Shown one piece after another: positions 1-7,013 of a stretch of 64,000 nt of DNA. The first letter of the stretch is position 1, and every line of letters starts with the position of its first letter. Made by a program: the position numbers and the translations under genes. Below the pieces are notes generated by a model, which was not told where the DNA came from, searched no databases, and saw nothing but the letters and a program-made list of their open reading frames with translations. Source of the DNA: Pustulibacterium marinum (GTDB lineage Bacteria > Bacteroidota > Bacteroidia > Flavobacteriales > Flavobacteriaceae); assembly GCF_900116665.1 (NCBI RefSeq), contig NZ_FPBK01000014.1, positions 1-64,000 of the forward strand, given 5' to 3'.

Positions 1-243
1 TTGTTTCACTATTGAGCTTATACTATATTTAGGAGCATATTCTATATGCATGTGCACATGGTCTTGACTTACAACTCCTTTTAAGATCTCAATCCCCTCT
101 GCATCACATATTTGTATCAGTAGTTCGCGACATCGTGATTGAATATCTCCTTTTAAAACTTTATATCTATACTTGGTAGACCAAACTATGTGGCAACTAA
201 GACGGCTGGTGGTATGTGCACCCTTTCGATTATAGCTCGTCAT
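1..243 (-). CDS. tnpA: IS200/IS605-family transposase TnpA, 3' end cut by window edge
   Basis: HUH-type single-strand DNA transposase that cuts and pastes IS200/IS605 elements at terminal hairpins. Eighty-one codons are visible from an ATG at 243. The translation has the family features HIVWSTKYRYKVL near residue 18 and the metal-binding HUH motif in QDHVHMHI near residue 65. The family is usually about 140-155 aa, so the part carrying the catalytic Tyr lies left of the window. No TnpB is visible upstream. Hairpins at 258-293 and 295-312 lie just before the start codon, where the left end of such an element is expected. Seen: HUH motif and family sequence. Inferred: the element is complete outside the window. 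Confidence 0.88.
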   Translation of the reverse strand, partial: MTSYNRKGAHTTSRLSCHIVWSTKYRYKVLKGDIQSRCRELLIQICDAEGIEILKGVVSQDHVHMHIEYAPKYSISSIVKQ

Positions 244-257
244 AAACTAATCTACAA

Positions 258-312
258 AATTTTATCGCACTACTAAAGTGCTGCAATAAAATTGCAGGGT
301 TTTAATATCCCT
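258..312. mobile_element. Hairpins at the presumed left end of the IS200-like element
   Basis: An imperfect stem pairs ATTTTAT-c-GCACT with AGTGC-tgca-ATAAAAT around a 5-nt loop (about 258-293). A short CAGGG/CCCTG stem follows (295-312). IS200/IS605 transposases recognise subterminal hairpins of this kind, and these lie 15-70 nt upstream of the tnpA start. The exact element boundary cannot be fixed from one end. Confidence 0.45.
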
Positions 313-341
313 GTTCTGAGACCAATAAAAATAACAAGTGA

Positions 342-380
342 TAAACACTCCCTTTCTTAAGATATGAAAGGGAGTGTTTA
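342..380. repeat. Perfect 15-bp inverted repeat hairpin
   Basis: TAAACACTCCCTTTC (342-356) pairs perfectly with its reverse complement at 366-380 around a 9-nt AT-rich loop. No T-tract follows directly on either strand. It lies outside the IS-type hairpins and may be a bidirectional terminator or the footprint of an element end. Confidence 0.6.
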
Positions 381-496
381 ATATAGGATGTAGTTCTCAT
401 TAATGAATCTATACAAAATTTCAATTTAAAATCATCTCTCATATTCTTGTTTAAGAACGATTTGTTTTGATATGCGTTATTGTAGCTTTACATACA

Positions 497-530
497 AAAA
501 AGGGACACGCAATGCATACGTGCCCAAAAA
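497..530 (-). terminator. Rho-independent terminator for the leftward oxidoreductase unit
   Basis: On the minus strand, GGGCACG pairs with CGTGTCCC (one bulged base) around a 9-nt loop, and six Ts follow. The stem is also preceded by Ts, so it could act on both strands. It would end transcripts from the aldo/keto reductase genes to its right. Confidence 0.6.
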
Positions 531-585
531 AACAAATGGCGGATAAGACCATTATTTGACTTTTCAAGTATTCTTGGTAACGTCT

Positions 586-711
586 TTATAACTCTTCTAG
601 AGACAATTTCCAGTATTCTACTAAAGAATTTGTTTTTACTTTTTCTTTGTACTCTTCAATGTATTTTTGGTTCAGACTATCGTTGTCTTTATACTCTTTA
701 AAAACATAGAA
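586..711 (-). pseudogene. Unidentified C-terminal coding remnant, 41 codons
   Basis: A minus-strand reading frame closed upstream by TAG (712-714) gives 41 charged, coding-like residues (FYVFKEYKDN... ending ...VEYWKLSLEEL) and then TAA. There is no start codon in frame, so this looks like the tail of a lost gene, on the same strand as the chimeric reductase/recombinase gene just upstream. The family was not recognised. It may also be chance coding character in AT-rich DNA. Confidence 0.3.
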
Positions 712-734
712 CTAAAATATTAAAAAAACGAAAC

Positions 735-1232
735 CTAAAAATTAACTACACTATCCAATGCATCGTCAGCCTCTTGTTGCATGAAATGTGCTTGGTAGCC
801 AATGGTAGTTAAAATAGAAGAATGTCTGTACAATTTTTGCAACATTTGAATTGGAATTTTATCGCCTGATAAATTTCCAAAGCTATGTCTCGCAATATGC
901 ATCGTCAAGCGTTTTTTAATTTGAAGTGTTTCTGCTGCCTGTTGCAATAGCGCTTCTCTTGAAATAAGCGTTTCGTCCTTTTGAATATACAGCTTGGTAG
1001 CAATTACGACATCCTTGCGGATATCTTTTACAGCCTTACCAAGCAACATTTCATTGTGACCATTACCGTAGCCTTCTGCGGTATCAAAAAAATTACATCC
1101 CTGATCGAATGCATAACGAATTAACGCTAAACTATCATTTGCTTCCGGAAGCGGACCATAAGCATGGCTCAACCCCATGCAGCCGTAACCCACTGCGCTT
1201 ACCTTAACATCTCTCAATTTTCTATACTGCAT
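735..1232 (-). CDS. Chimera: truncated aldo/keto reductase fused in frame to a tyrosine recombinase C-terminus
   Basis: Numbering is from an in-frame GTG at 1253. The protein opens as an AKR barrel: VSAVGYGCMGL, then FFDTAEGYGNG with the catalytic Asp and Tyr (residues 57-62) and ATKLY with the Lys (residue 87). Near residue 111 the AKR sequence stops before the catalytic His strand. What follows is the end of a phage/ICE-type integrase: HIAR-H (HxxR box, residues 119-123), LYRHSS (second His, 144) and the Tyr nucleophile in TTIGYQ (153). Junction is near nucleotide 922. ATG 1232 is preferred because the GTG would overlap the stop of the upstream reductase at 1243. Neither half can be a working enzyme: the barrel lacks half its strands and the integrase lacks its core-binding domain and first Arg. 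Inferred: a deletion scar. Confidence 0.8.
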   Translation of the reverse strand: MQYRKLRDVKVSAVGYGCMGLSHAYGPLPEANDSLALIRYAFDQGCNFFDTAEGYGNGHNEMLLGKAVKDIRKDVVIATKLYIQKDETLISREALLQQAAETLQIKKRLTMHIARHSFGNLSGDKIPIQMLQKLYRHSSILTTIGYQAHFMQQEADDALDSVVNF

Positions 1233-1242
1233 AATTCTATTT

Positions 1243-2082
1243 TTATAATTCACTAAACCATTTTACCACTTCTGGGTCTGTATGGTTTTTAAATGTACTT
1301 TTTCCTGTGTCGATAGATTTGATGTCTTTCATATCCGTGTCATCTAATTTGAAATCAAAGACATTGATGTTTTCTTTGATACGTTTTAAGTGAACTGATT
1401 TAGGGATAACCACAATGCCTCTTTGAATCATCCAGCGTAATACCACCTGTGCTACTGATTTGTTATGTTTTTTAGCAATATTGTTAAGCAATTCATTTTC
1501 AAAAACATTTAGTTTACCTTGACCAAATGGAGACCAAGATTGGTGCAGTATGTCATTGTCTGTTAGAAATTGATTGTTCTCTATCTGCTGATTGAAAGGA
1601 TGTGTTTCAATTTGATTAACGGCAGGTTTAATTTCATTGTATAGTATAAAATCCATTAACCTATCAGGGCGAAAATTACTTACGCCAATGGCACGTATTT
1701 TACCTTCTTTGTACAACGCTTCCATAGCTCGCCAAGAACCATACACATCATTAAAAGGTTGGTGAATTAGGTAGAGGTCTAAATAATCCAATCCTAAATT
1801 TTTAAGCGAAAGTTCAAATGCCTTTTTGGTATGTTCATATCCGGCATCCTGTAGCCAAAGCTTCGTGGTTATAAACAGTTCTTCACGAGCCACTCCACTA
1901 TTTTTAATCCCTTTTCCAACAGCTTCTTCATTTCCATATTTTGAAGCAGTATCAATTAGACGGTAACCAGCTTGTATAGCATCTGTTACACTTTTTTCAC
2001 ATTCAGCCAAGTCATTCATCTGGTAAACACCAAAGCCCAACATCGGCATTGTTACACCGTTATTTAATTTTATATATTCCAT
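1243..2082 (-). CDS. Aldo/keto reductase (2,5-diketogluconate reductase-like)
   Basis: NADPH-dependent reductase of aldehydes and ketones to alcohols; 279 aa is the normal length for the AKR5-like group. The tetrad is visible: Asp/Tyr in DTASKYGNE (near residue 44), Lys in TTKLW (near 73) and His in LYLIHQPF (near 107). The cofactor segment VIPKSVHLKRIKENINVFDF is in place near residue 225. There is no signal peptide, so it is cytoplasmic. It is third in a leftward run starting at the SDR at 3911, 13 bp after the Tat-exported AKR, and is followed by the chimera. It is probably controlled by the divergent AraC regulator at 4072. The physiological substrate is not evident. Confidence 0.9.
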   Translation of the reverse strand: MEYIKLNNGVTMPMLGFGVYQMNDLAECEKSVTDAIQAGYRLIDTASKYGNEEAVGKGIKNSGVAREELFITTKLWLQDAGYEHTKKAFELSLKNLGLDYLDLYLIHQPFNDVYGSWRAMEALYKEGKIRAIGVSNFRPDRLMDFILYNEIKPAVNQIETHPFNQQIENNQFLTDNDILHQSWSPFGQGKLNVFENELLNNIAKKHNKSVAQVVLRWMIQRGIVVIPKSVHLKRIKENINVFDFKLDDTDMKDIKSIDTGKSTFKNHTDPEVVKWFSEL

Positions 2083-2095
2083 GATTTTCTATTTT

Positions 2096-3133
2096 TTATC
2101 CTTGTATTTTGTTTTTCCTTCCTGCAATAATTTTTTTAAAAGCGGGTACATCGAAAAGATTAGGTAATGGGCCACCATGTAAGTTTTTATTTAAGTTGTC
2201 TATTGCGCTCATGTCTTCAGCGCTTAGCTCAAAATCAAAGATGTTGATATTGTACAACAAACGTTCGTAATGCTGCGACTTAGGAATGGCTATTAATCCT
2301 TTTTGGATATGCCAGCGAAGAACAATCTGTGCTGTTACTTTTTTATACTTTTCAGCTAGCTTAACAATGGTATAATCCTGTAAAAGTCTTATCGGAGTTG
2401 TTGGGTTACTAGCACTATTGGCTAACTCACCTCCAATAGGACCCCAAGATTCTGTAACTATACCATGTTTTTTATGGAAGTCTCTCAATTCCTTTTGGAT
2501 AAGATAGGGATGTAACTCAACCTGATTAACAGCAGGTACAATCGAGGTTTGAGACATGAGGTTTTCTAGATGCTCCGGAGTAAAATTACTTACTCCAATA
2601 GCACGGATTTTTTTATCGGCATATAATTTTTCTAATGCTTTGTAAGCTTGTACTGTTTTATCAAAATCCGTAGGAACCGGCCAGTGTAAAATATACAAAT
2701 CCAAATAATCCAACCCTAAAAGGTTAAGGCTATTCTCAAAAGCTTCGATAGCGTTATCATAACCGTAATCTTCTATCCATAATTTGGTAGTAATAAATAG
2801 CTCGGAACGATTAATACCACTTCTTTTGATTCCTTCTCCTACCTCTTTTTCATTTCCGTAATTGGTTGCAGTATCCACCAAACGATACCCATTTTGTAAA
2901 GCGAAAGCAATGTTTTCAGCCGCTTGAATGGTAGGTAAAGCAAAAGATCCAACACCTAAAACCGGCATTTCAACACCATTATTTAGCGTAATTGAAGGGC
3001 TTTTTGCTGGTGAGTTATTGAAATTTTGATTTGTATCATGATGGAACACTGAATTTGCAGAAGTCATGCTTGATACAGCCAAAGCACCGGAGGCTAGGCT
3101 AGCTTTTTTAATAAAATCTCTTCTTTTTGACAT
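2096..3133 (-). CDS. Tat-exported aldo/keto reductase
   Basis: Same AKR5-like fold as its downstream neighbour, but with an N-terminal twin-arginine signal: KRRDFIKKASLASGALAVSS in the first 22 residues. The reductase core starts near residue 50 (ITLNNGVEMPVLGVGSF). The tetrad is present: DTATNYGNE, TTKLW and LYILHWP. Total length is 345 aa, of which about 50 are leader. Tat export would place a folded, cofactor-loaded reductase in the periplasm, which is unusual since NADPH is cytoplasmic; the signal may also only tether the protein. It lies 16 bp downstream of the SDR gene and 13 bp upstream of a second AKR, so all three are probably co-transcribed. Confidence 0.88.
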   Translation of the reverse strand: MSKRRDFIKKASLASGALAVSSMTSANSVFHHDTNQNFNNSPAKSPSITLNNGVEMPVLGVGSFALPTIQAAENIAFALQNGYRLVDTATNYGNEKEVGEGIKRSGINRSELFITTKLWIEDYGYDNAIEAFENSLNLLGLDYLDLYILHWPVPTDFDKTVQAYKALEKLYADKKIRAIGVSNFTPEHLENLMSQTSIVPAVNQVELHPYLIQKELRDFHKKHGIVTESWGPIGGELANSASNPTTPIRLLQDYTIVKLAEKYKKVTAQIVLRWHIQKGLIAIPKSQHYERLLYNINIFDFELSAEDMSAIDNLNKNLHGGPLPNLFDVPAFKKIIAGRKNKIQG

Positions 3134-3149
3134 AACGATATTTTTTTAA

Positions 3150-3911
3150 TTATTTAATAGTATACCCTCCATCCGGAACCACAGCTTGCCCAATCATGAA
3201 ACCAGCGGCATCACTCGATAACCAAAGCACCGTAGACGCTAACTCTTCAGATTTTCCCATTCTACCTTTTGGAATACTACTAATGATGGCATCCATGTGC
3301 TCAGGATGATCAGCAATGGCGTAGGCGACCATTGGTGTATCAGTAGTTCCTGGACAAATACAGTTCACACGAATCCCTTTTGGAGCATATTCTAATGCCG
3401 TTGCTTTAGTCAGTCCCACAACGCCATGTTTGGCAGCCGTATATGCACCTAAATTGGCAGTGCCTACAATACCGCTTTGAGAGGAACAATTCACAATAGA
3501 TCCTGAACCTTGCTCGCGCATTTGCTGTAATTCATATTTCATGCAAAGCCATATGCCTTTTAGGTTCACGGCAATGGCTCTATCGAAGTCTTCGGACAAA
3601 GCATCAGCTGTTTCAGCTACGGCAACGTGCATACCTGCATTGTTATAAGCTATATCTAGCTTTCCAAATTTTTGAATCACTTGTTCCACCATATTTTTTA
3701 CTTCAGCTTCACTGCTTACATCGCATTTAATACCTATCACATCATATCCTTTATCTAAAAGTAATTTAACGGCTTCATCTAATGCCTGTTGATTGAAATC
3801 AGCCAACACTACTGACGCGCCTGATTCAGCAAATTGTCTGGCTGTTTCCAAACCTAATCCTGAAGCTGCACCGGTGACCAGTGCCACCTTATTTTTAAAT
3901 AATAATTCCAT
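3150..3911 (-). CDS. Classical short-chain dehydrogenase (SDR, glucose/3-oxoacyl type)
   Basis: NAD(P)-dependent alcohol/ketone oxidoreductase of 253 aa. The cofactor motif TGAASGLG is at residues 14-21, NNAG near 90, the catalytic Ser in NCSSQSG near 142, and YTAAK near 157. The tail WLSSDAAGFMIGQAVVPDGG is typical of the family. It is the first gene of a leftward unit SDR-AKR-AKR. A candidate -7 box lies 28-35 bp before the ATG, and three 21-bp-spaced direct repeats lie just upstream between it and the divergent araC-type gene. The substrate is unknown. Confidence 0.92.
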   Translation of the reverse strand: MELLFKNKVALVTGAASGLGLETARQFAESGASVVLADFNQQALDEAVKLLLDKGYDVIGIKCDVSSEAEVKNMVEQVIQKFGKLDIAYNNAGMHVAVAETADALSEDFDRAIAVNLKGIWLCMKYELQQMREQGSGSIVNCSSQSGIVGTANLGAYTAAKHGVVGLTKATALEYAPKGIRVNCICPGTTDTPMVAYAIADHPEHMDAIISSIPKGRMGKSEELASTVLWLSSDAAGFMIGQAVVPDGGYTIK

Positions 3912-3938
3912 CTTTGATCATCTTTATTTTTGTTACTA

Positions 3939-3946
3939 CAAAATTA
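3939..3946 (-). promoter_or_regulatory. Candidate -7 box of the SDR-AKR-AKR unit
   Basis: TAATTTTG matches the Bacteroidota -7 consensus TAnnTTTG, 28 bp upstream of the SDR start at 3911. There is no good -33 TTG at the right spacing, consistent with a promoter needing an activator. Confidence 0.45.
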
Positions 3947-3955
3947 TCCGCTTTC

Positions 3956-4008
3956 ATACAGAGCTACTTATATCAATTACAGAGATGCTGTTACATTTTA
4001 CAGAAATG
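3956..4008. promoter_or_regulatory. Three direct repeats with exact 21-bp spacing: likely AraC-type operator
   Basis: ATACAGAGCTA (3956), TTACAGAGATG (3977) and TTACAGAAATG (3998) share the core TACAGA and start exactly 21 bp apart. AraC-family proteins bind half-sites on one DNA face about two helical turns apart, so this is a strong candidate site for the regulator encoded at 4072. The first repeat sits just upstream of the -7 box of the leftward SDR unit. Confidence 0.6.
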
Positions 4009-4042
4009 GATAACCTTCTGTTTTACATTATTATAATTTGGA

Positions 4043-4050
4043 TAAATTTG
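4043..4050 (+). promoter_or_regulatory. Candidate -7 box of the first AraC regulator gene
   Basis: TAAATTTG fits TAnnTTTG and lies 21 bp before the ATG at 4072. Similar boxes lie at the same distance before the other two related regulators. Confidence 0.45.
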
Positions 4051-4071
4051 CTTTAGAAAAATAGAATTGCA

Positions 4072-4968
4072 ATGAAGAATACAGTGAATTTTAATACAGT
4101 AGATAGTTACAATAAGTATGGAGGACAAACGACTGTAAATCCTTTGGTAAGTATTGTTGATTTATCAAAAGGACCGCTGAATAGCTACACCCAATTGAAT
4201 GTGGGTTTATACATCATTGTTTTTAAAGACAAATATTGTGGCGAAATAGAATATGGCCGCAGTTCGTATGATTATAATGAAGGTGCCTTGTTGTTTTTTT
4301 CACCCGGACAGGTCATTCGATTAGAAGAAACGGAAGAATTACATCAACCAAAGGGTTATGCATTGGCCTTCCATCCTGATTTTCTGCATAGAACATCACT
4401 GCTCAAAAACTTTCACGAGTACACATTTTTCAATTATGCAATGAAAGAAGCACTGTATATGTCTGAAACTGAGCAGGCAAATATTCTGGATTGTTTTGCA
4501 AGGATAAAATCAGAAATTGAAAGACCCATTGATCAGCATAGCAAGCGAGTAATCATCTCTGCCATCGAACTTTTATTGAGTTACTGCATCCGATTTTATG
4601 ACCGACAGTTCATAACCAGAGAGAAAATGAATTATGGCATACTTGAACGATTTGAAGAACTCATTAGAACTTATTTTCAAACAAATAAACCCCAAGAATT
4701 AGGACTTCCCACTGTTTCCTATTGCGCATCTGAATTATATCTATCGCCAAATTATTTTGGTGATTTGGTAAAAAAAGAAACCGGTAAAACGCCACATGAA
4801 TATATACAAAACAAAATAATTAATTTAGCCAAAAATAAAATTTCTGATCCGACTAGAACTTTAGGAGAAATAGCATATGACTTGGGATTTAAAAGTCCTT
4901 CTCATTTCTCTAAATTATTTAAACAAAAAACAGGTAAAACTCCATTAGAATATAGAAATTTAAATTAA
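4072..4968 (+). CDS. AraC-family transcriptional regulator, first of three paralogues
   Basis: DNA-binding regulator of 298 aa. The N-terminal two thirds is a cupin-like sensor domain (SSYDYNEGALLFFSPGQV near residue 65), then a helical linker ending in IRFYDRQFITREK near residue 175. The C-terminal AraC double helix-turn-helix covers about residues 215-298: LYLSPNYFGDLVKKETGKTPHEYIQ is the first and IAYDLGFKSPSHFSKLFKQKTGKTPLEYR the second. It is very similar throughout to the proteins at 10314 and 13168. It is divergent from the SDR-AKR-AKR unit with 21-bp direct repeats between, which suggests it activates that unit and possibly itself. The ligand is unknown, probably an aldehyde, ketone or quinone stress signal. 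Confidence 0.9.
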   Translation: MKNTVNFNTVDSYNKYGGQTTVNPLVSIVDLSKGPLNSYTQLNVGLYIIVFKDKYCGEIEYGRSSYDYNEGALLFFSPGQVIRLEETEELHQPKGYALAFHPDFLHRTSLLKNFHEYTFFNYAMKEALYMSETEQANILDCFARIKSEIERPIDQHSKRVIISAIELLLSYCIRFYDRQFITREKMNYGILERFEELIRTYFQTNKPQELGLPTVSYCASELYLSPNYFGDLVKKETGKTPHEYIQNKIINLAKNKISDPTRTLGEIAYDLGFKSPSHFSKLFKQKTGKTPLEYRNLN

Positions 4969-5131
4969 AGGACAACAAGTTCCCAAACATGAAACTTATT
5001 GCCTTTTAGTTTAGTAATACACTTATTAAGAATTTATCAAACAAATTTTCATGTCTTGACTTTTTCCACCAAATATTTGGGCGGATGGTATTCAAAAGAG
5101 AGATTATAAAATTTACGGGAATAACTTCTGT

Positions 5132-5185
5132 CTAAATTTTTACTAAACAGCGTGAAGCACCCGTAATAAAATTTATCTTTTTCAT
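5132..5185 (-). pseudogene. Relic of an SDR gene (first 17 codons, then stop)
   Basis: Minus-strand ATG at 5185 reads MKKINFITGASRCLVKI and then TAG. This is the start of a short-chain dehydrogenase, whose normal form would be FITGASRGLG: the glycines are replaced and a stop follows where an aromatic residue is usual. The reading after the stop is not SDR-like. It lies just past the 3' end of an intact NmrA-like gene. Confidence is high that it resembles an SDR N-terminus, moderate that it is a true relic. Confidence 0.55.
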
Positions 5186-5202
5186 TCTAAATTTTCATTT
5201 AA

Positions 5203-6075
5203 TTACTGAATTAATTCTTTTAGCCCCTCAAATAATGATGAGGGTTTTCTCTCCAATAAAATTTCTAAATCATTTGATGGAAGGTCTAATACACCATTTT
5301 GTATGTCATTTTGGAAAGAAGCCAATGCTTCCGCTATATTTTCTGCCAACCCTGCTTCCTTCAAAAGATTTTTGTATTCAACTTGACTTATTTTTTTTAC
5401 GTCAAAATCTGTATTAGTCGCTTTCTTTAATGCTTTTGCTAACTCTGCATACGTTGAGGACGTTCCTCCTAATTCATATATGAGTTGAGGATTCTCTATA
5501 AAAAGGACGTTGGCAGCAGCTTCTGCATATTCTCTTTCTAAAGCCCAACCAACTTTGCCTTCTTCTGAGGAATAAGCAAAAAGGTTTCCTTTTGATGCGT
5601 TAACTAGAAGTGATAGTTCGTTTTCTAAATACCAATTATTGCGAAGAACCGTATAGTTTAGACCTGACTCCTCAAGTAACTTCTCGGTATTTCTATGGTC
5701 TTCTGCTAAAAACGTTTTAGATGCTTTAGCATTTACCAAACTTGTATAAGCTACAAATTTTACGTTTGCATTTTTAAGCGAATTTATCACAGCCCTATGT
5801 TGATCTATTCTTGAAAACGTAGGATCTGAAAGGGTATTTGGATTTGCATTGGATGAGATAAACAATACTTTATCAACTCCTTGAAAAGCTGCCTCCATAG
5901 CCTTTTCATGGGTATAATCGGCAATCCTTACTTCAATTCCTTTTTGTTCCAGATTCGCTGCCTTTTTAGGGTCGCGAATCATCGCTATTATATTTTCTGC
6001 ATTTGTTTTTTTGAGCAAGTAATCAATGACGAATGTTCCTAACTTGCCACTTGCTGCAGTCACTAAATATTTCAT
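5203..6075 (-). CDS. NmrA-like atypical SDR (QOR2-type NAD(P)H:quinone reductase)
   Basis: NAD(P)-binding Rossmann protein of 290 aa. It starts MKYLVTAASGKLGTFVIDYLL, with the glycine-rich loop at residues 7-13. VLFISSNANP near residue 72 and the NNWYLENE segment near 143 fit the group of E. coli YtfG (quinone reductase 2) and related NmrA-like proteins, which reduce quinones or sense redox state. There is no signal peptide. It is last of a leftward cluster with a muconolactone isomerase-like protein, a WrbA-like flavodoxin and an SDR; a quinone or flavin role fits these neighbours but is not proven. Confidence 0.82.
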   Translation of the reverse strand: MKYLVTAASGKLGTFVIDYLLKKTNAENIIAMIRDPKKAANLEQKGIEVRIADYTHEKAMEAAFQGVDKVLFISSNANPNTLSDPTFSRIDQHRAVINSLKNANVKFVAYTSLVNAKASKTFLAEDHRNTEKLLEESGLNYTVLRNNWYLENELSLLVNASKGNLFAYSSEEGKVGWALEREYAEAAANVLFIENPQLIYELGGTSSTYAELAKALKKATNTDFDVKKISQVEYKNLLKEAGLAENIAEALASFQNDIQNGVLDLPSNDLEILLERKPSSLFEGLKELIQ

Positions 6076-6087
6076 AATACTACTGTA

Positions 6088-6351
6088 TTAAAATTGTTTT
6101 TCTACAGTGTTGATTTCAATTTTTTCAAAAAACTGATACAAAGGCAAGGTTTTTATTAATTCTTCCACTTTGCTTTGTTTTAAATCTGAAAAAACAAGAA
6201 ATACACCTGTTGTATCATGTTTCAGATATAGTTGTTCTAAAAGCCCCTCCTTTTTCCAATTAGATACTACTTGATTTTCAAGAGGTAATAATTCTTCAAA
6301 ATTTGGAATTTGAGTAGCATGTGCTACTATATCAACAATAACATTTTTCAT
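6088..6351 (-). CDS. Small muconolactone isomerase-like / dimeric alpha-beta barrel protein
   Basis: Eighty-seven aa from the ATG at 6351 (MKNVIVDIVAH). A longer reading from an upstream TTG would overlap the flavodoxin gene and has no family support. The pattern of a short beta strand, a helix with conserved acidic residues, LVFSDLKQSKVEELIKTLPL near residue 54 and a final strand EKIEINTV resembles YciI or muconolactone isomerase-type dimeric barrels. Such proteins occur beside quinone and aromatic oxidoreductases. It lies 13 bp after the flavodoxin gene and 12 bp before the NmrA-like gene, so all are probably one transcript. The reaction is unknown. Confidence 0.6.
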   Translation of the reverse strand: MKNVIVDIVAHATQIPNFEELLPLENQVVSNWKKEGLLEQLYLKHDTTGVFLVFSDLKQSKVEELIKTLPLYQFFEKIEINTVEKQF

Positions 6352-6364
6352 CGTTTTATTTAAA

Positions 6365-6937
6365 TTATAATTGATAAGCCAAAGCAAGTGTTGCAACTCT
6401 ATGACCAAGAATTTCTGCTGTATTTTTATCTTCAATGCTTGGAGTTATTGAAGGATCTTCGTTTTGAGCAACCGCCATTACACCAATCCAACTTCCTAAA
6501 TTGTTAATCCCATTAGATTGACCAGGTAATTCTCCTAAACTTACCCAAATCATACCGTGTTGCATTGCAAACAAATTAAAATACTGAAGTGTATGCAACT
6601 TATCACCACTTTTAGCACCTGATACTGTAAAACCCGCAGCAAGTTTGTTTTTCCATTTTTGATTAATCCAACTATAAGATGTTGCATCAGCTAAAGCTTT
6701 AAACTGAGCAGAAACACCACCCATATAAGTAGGAGAACCAAATATGATAGCATCACTCTCATCTAATTGGTCTATAACGTGTTGATTTTTATAACTACCA
6801 TTAATTATATCAGATGGATTTATTGCTATTAAGTTGGCTTCTACACCTTCAACTGAATTGGCACCTTTCTCAATTGCTTCTGCTAATTTTTCAGTGTGAC
6901 CAGTACCTGAATAATATACTATTGCTACTTTTTTCAT
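6365..6937 (-). CDS. WrbA-like flavodoxin / NAD(P)H:quinone oxidoreductase
   Basis: FMN-binding flavodoxin-fold protein of 190 aa. The phosphate-binding loop VYYSGTGHTEKLAEAI is at residues 7-22. SPTYMGGVSAQFKAL near 69 and ISGAKSGD-type loop GFTVSGAKSGDKLHT near 102 are typical of WrbA and the NQO family. It reduces quinones by two electrons using NAD(P)H and FMN, avoiding semiquinones. It is cytoplasmic. It begins the small leftward unit flavodoxin-YciI-like-NmrA-like. The SDR at 7014 lies 76 bp upstream on the same strand, so it may share that transcript or have its own promoter. Confidence 0.88.
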   Translation of the reverse strand: MKKVAIVYYSGTGHTEKLAEAIEKGANSVEGVEANLIAINPSDIINGSYKNQHVIDQLDESDAIIFGSPTYMGGVSAQFKALADATSYSWINQKWKNKLAAGFTVSGAKSGDKLHTLQYFNLFAMQHGMIWVSLGELPGQSNGINNLGSWIGVMAVAQNEDPSITPSIEDKNTAEILGHRVATLALAYQL

Positions 6938-7013
6938 TTTACTTTTTATTTAATTGTTCAAACTAATTTTCTGAATTAAAACCTGTTTTTTATTTTTCTA
7001 TACTTTTGGTTGT

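Noticed and set aside
6351-6435. Longer reading of the small YciI-like protein from an upstream TTG
   Set aside because: The extra 28 residues overlap the flavodoxin gene and have no similarity to the family; the ATG at 6351 gives a family-like start.
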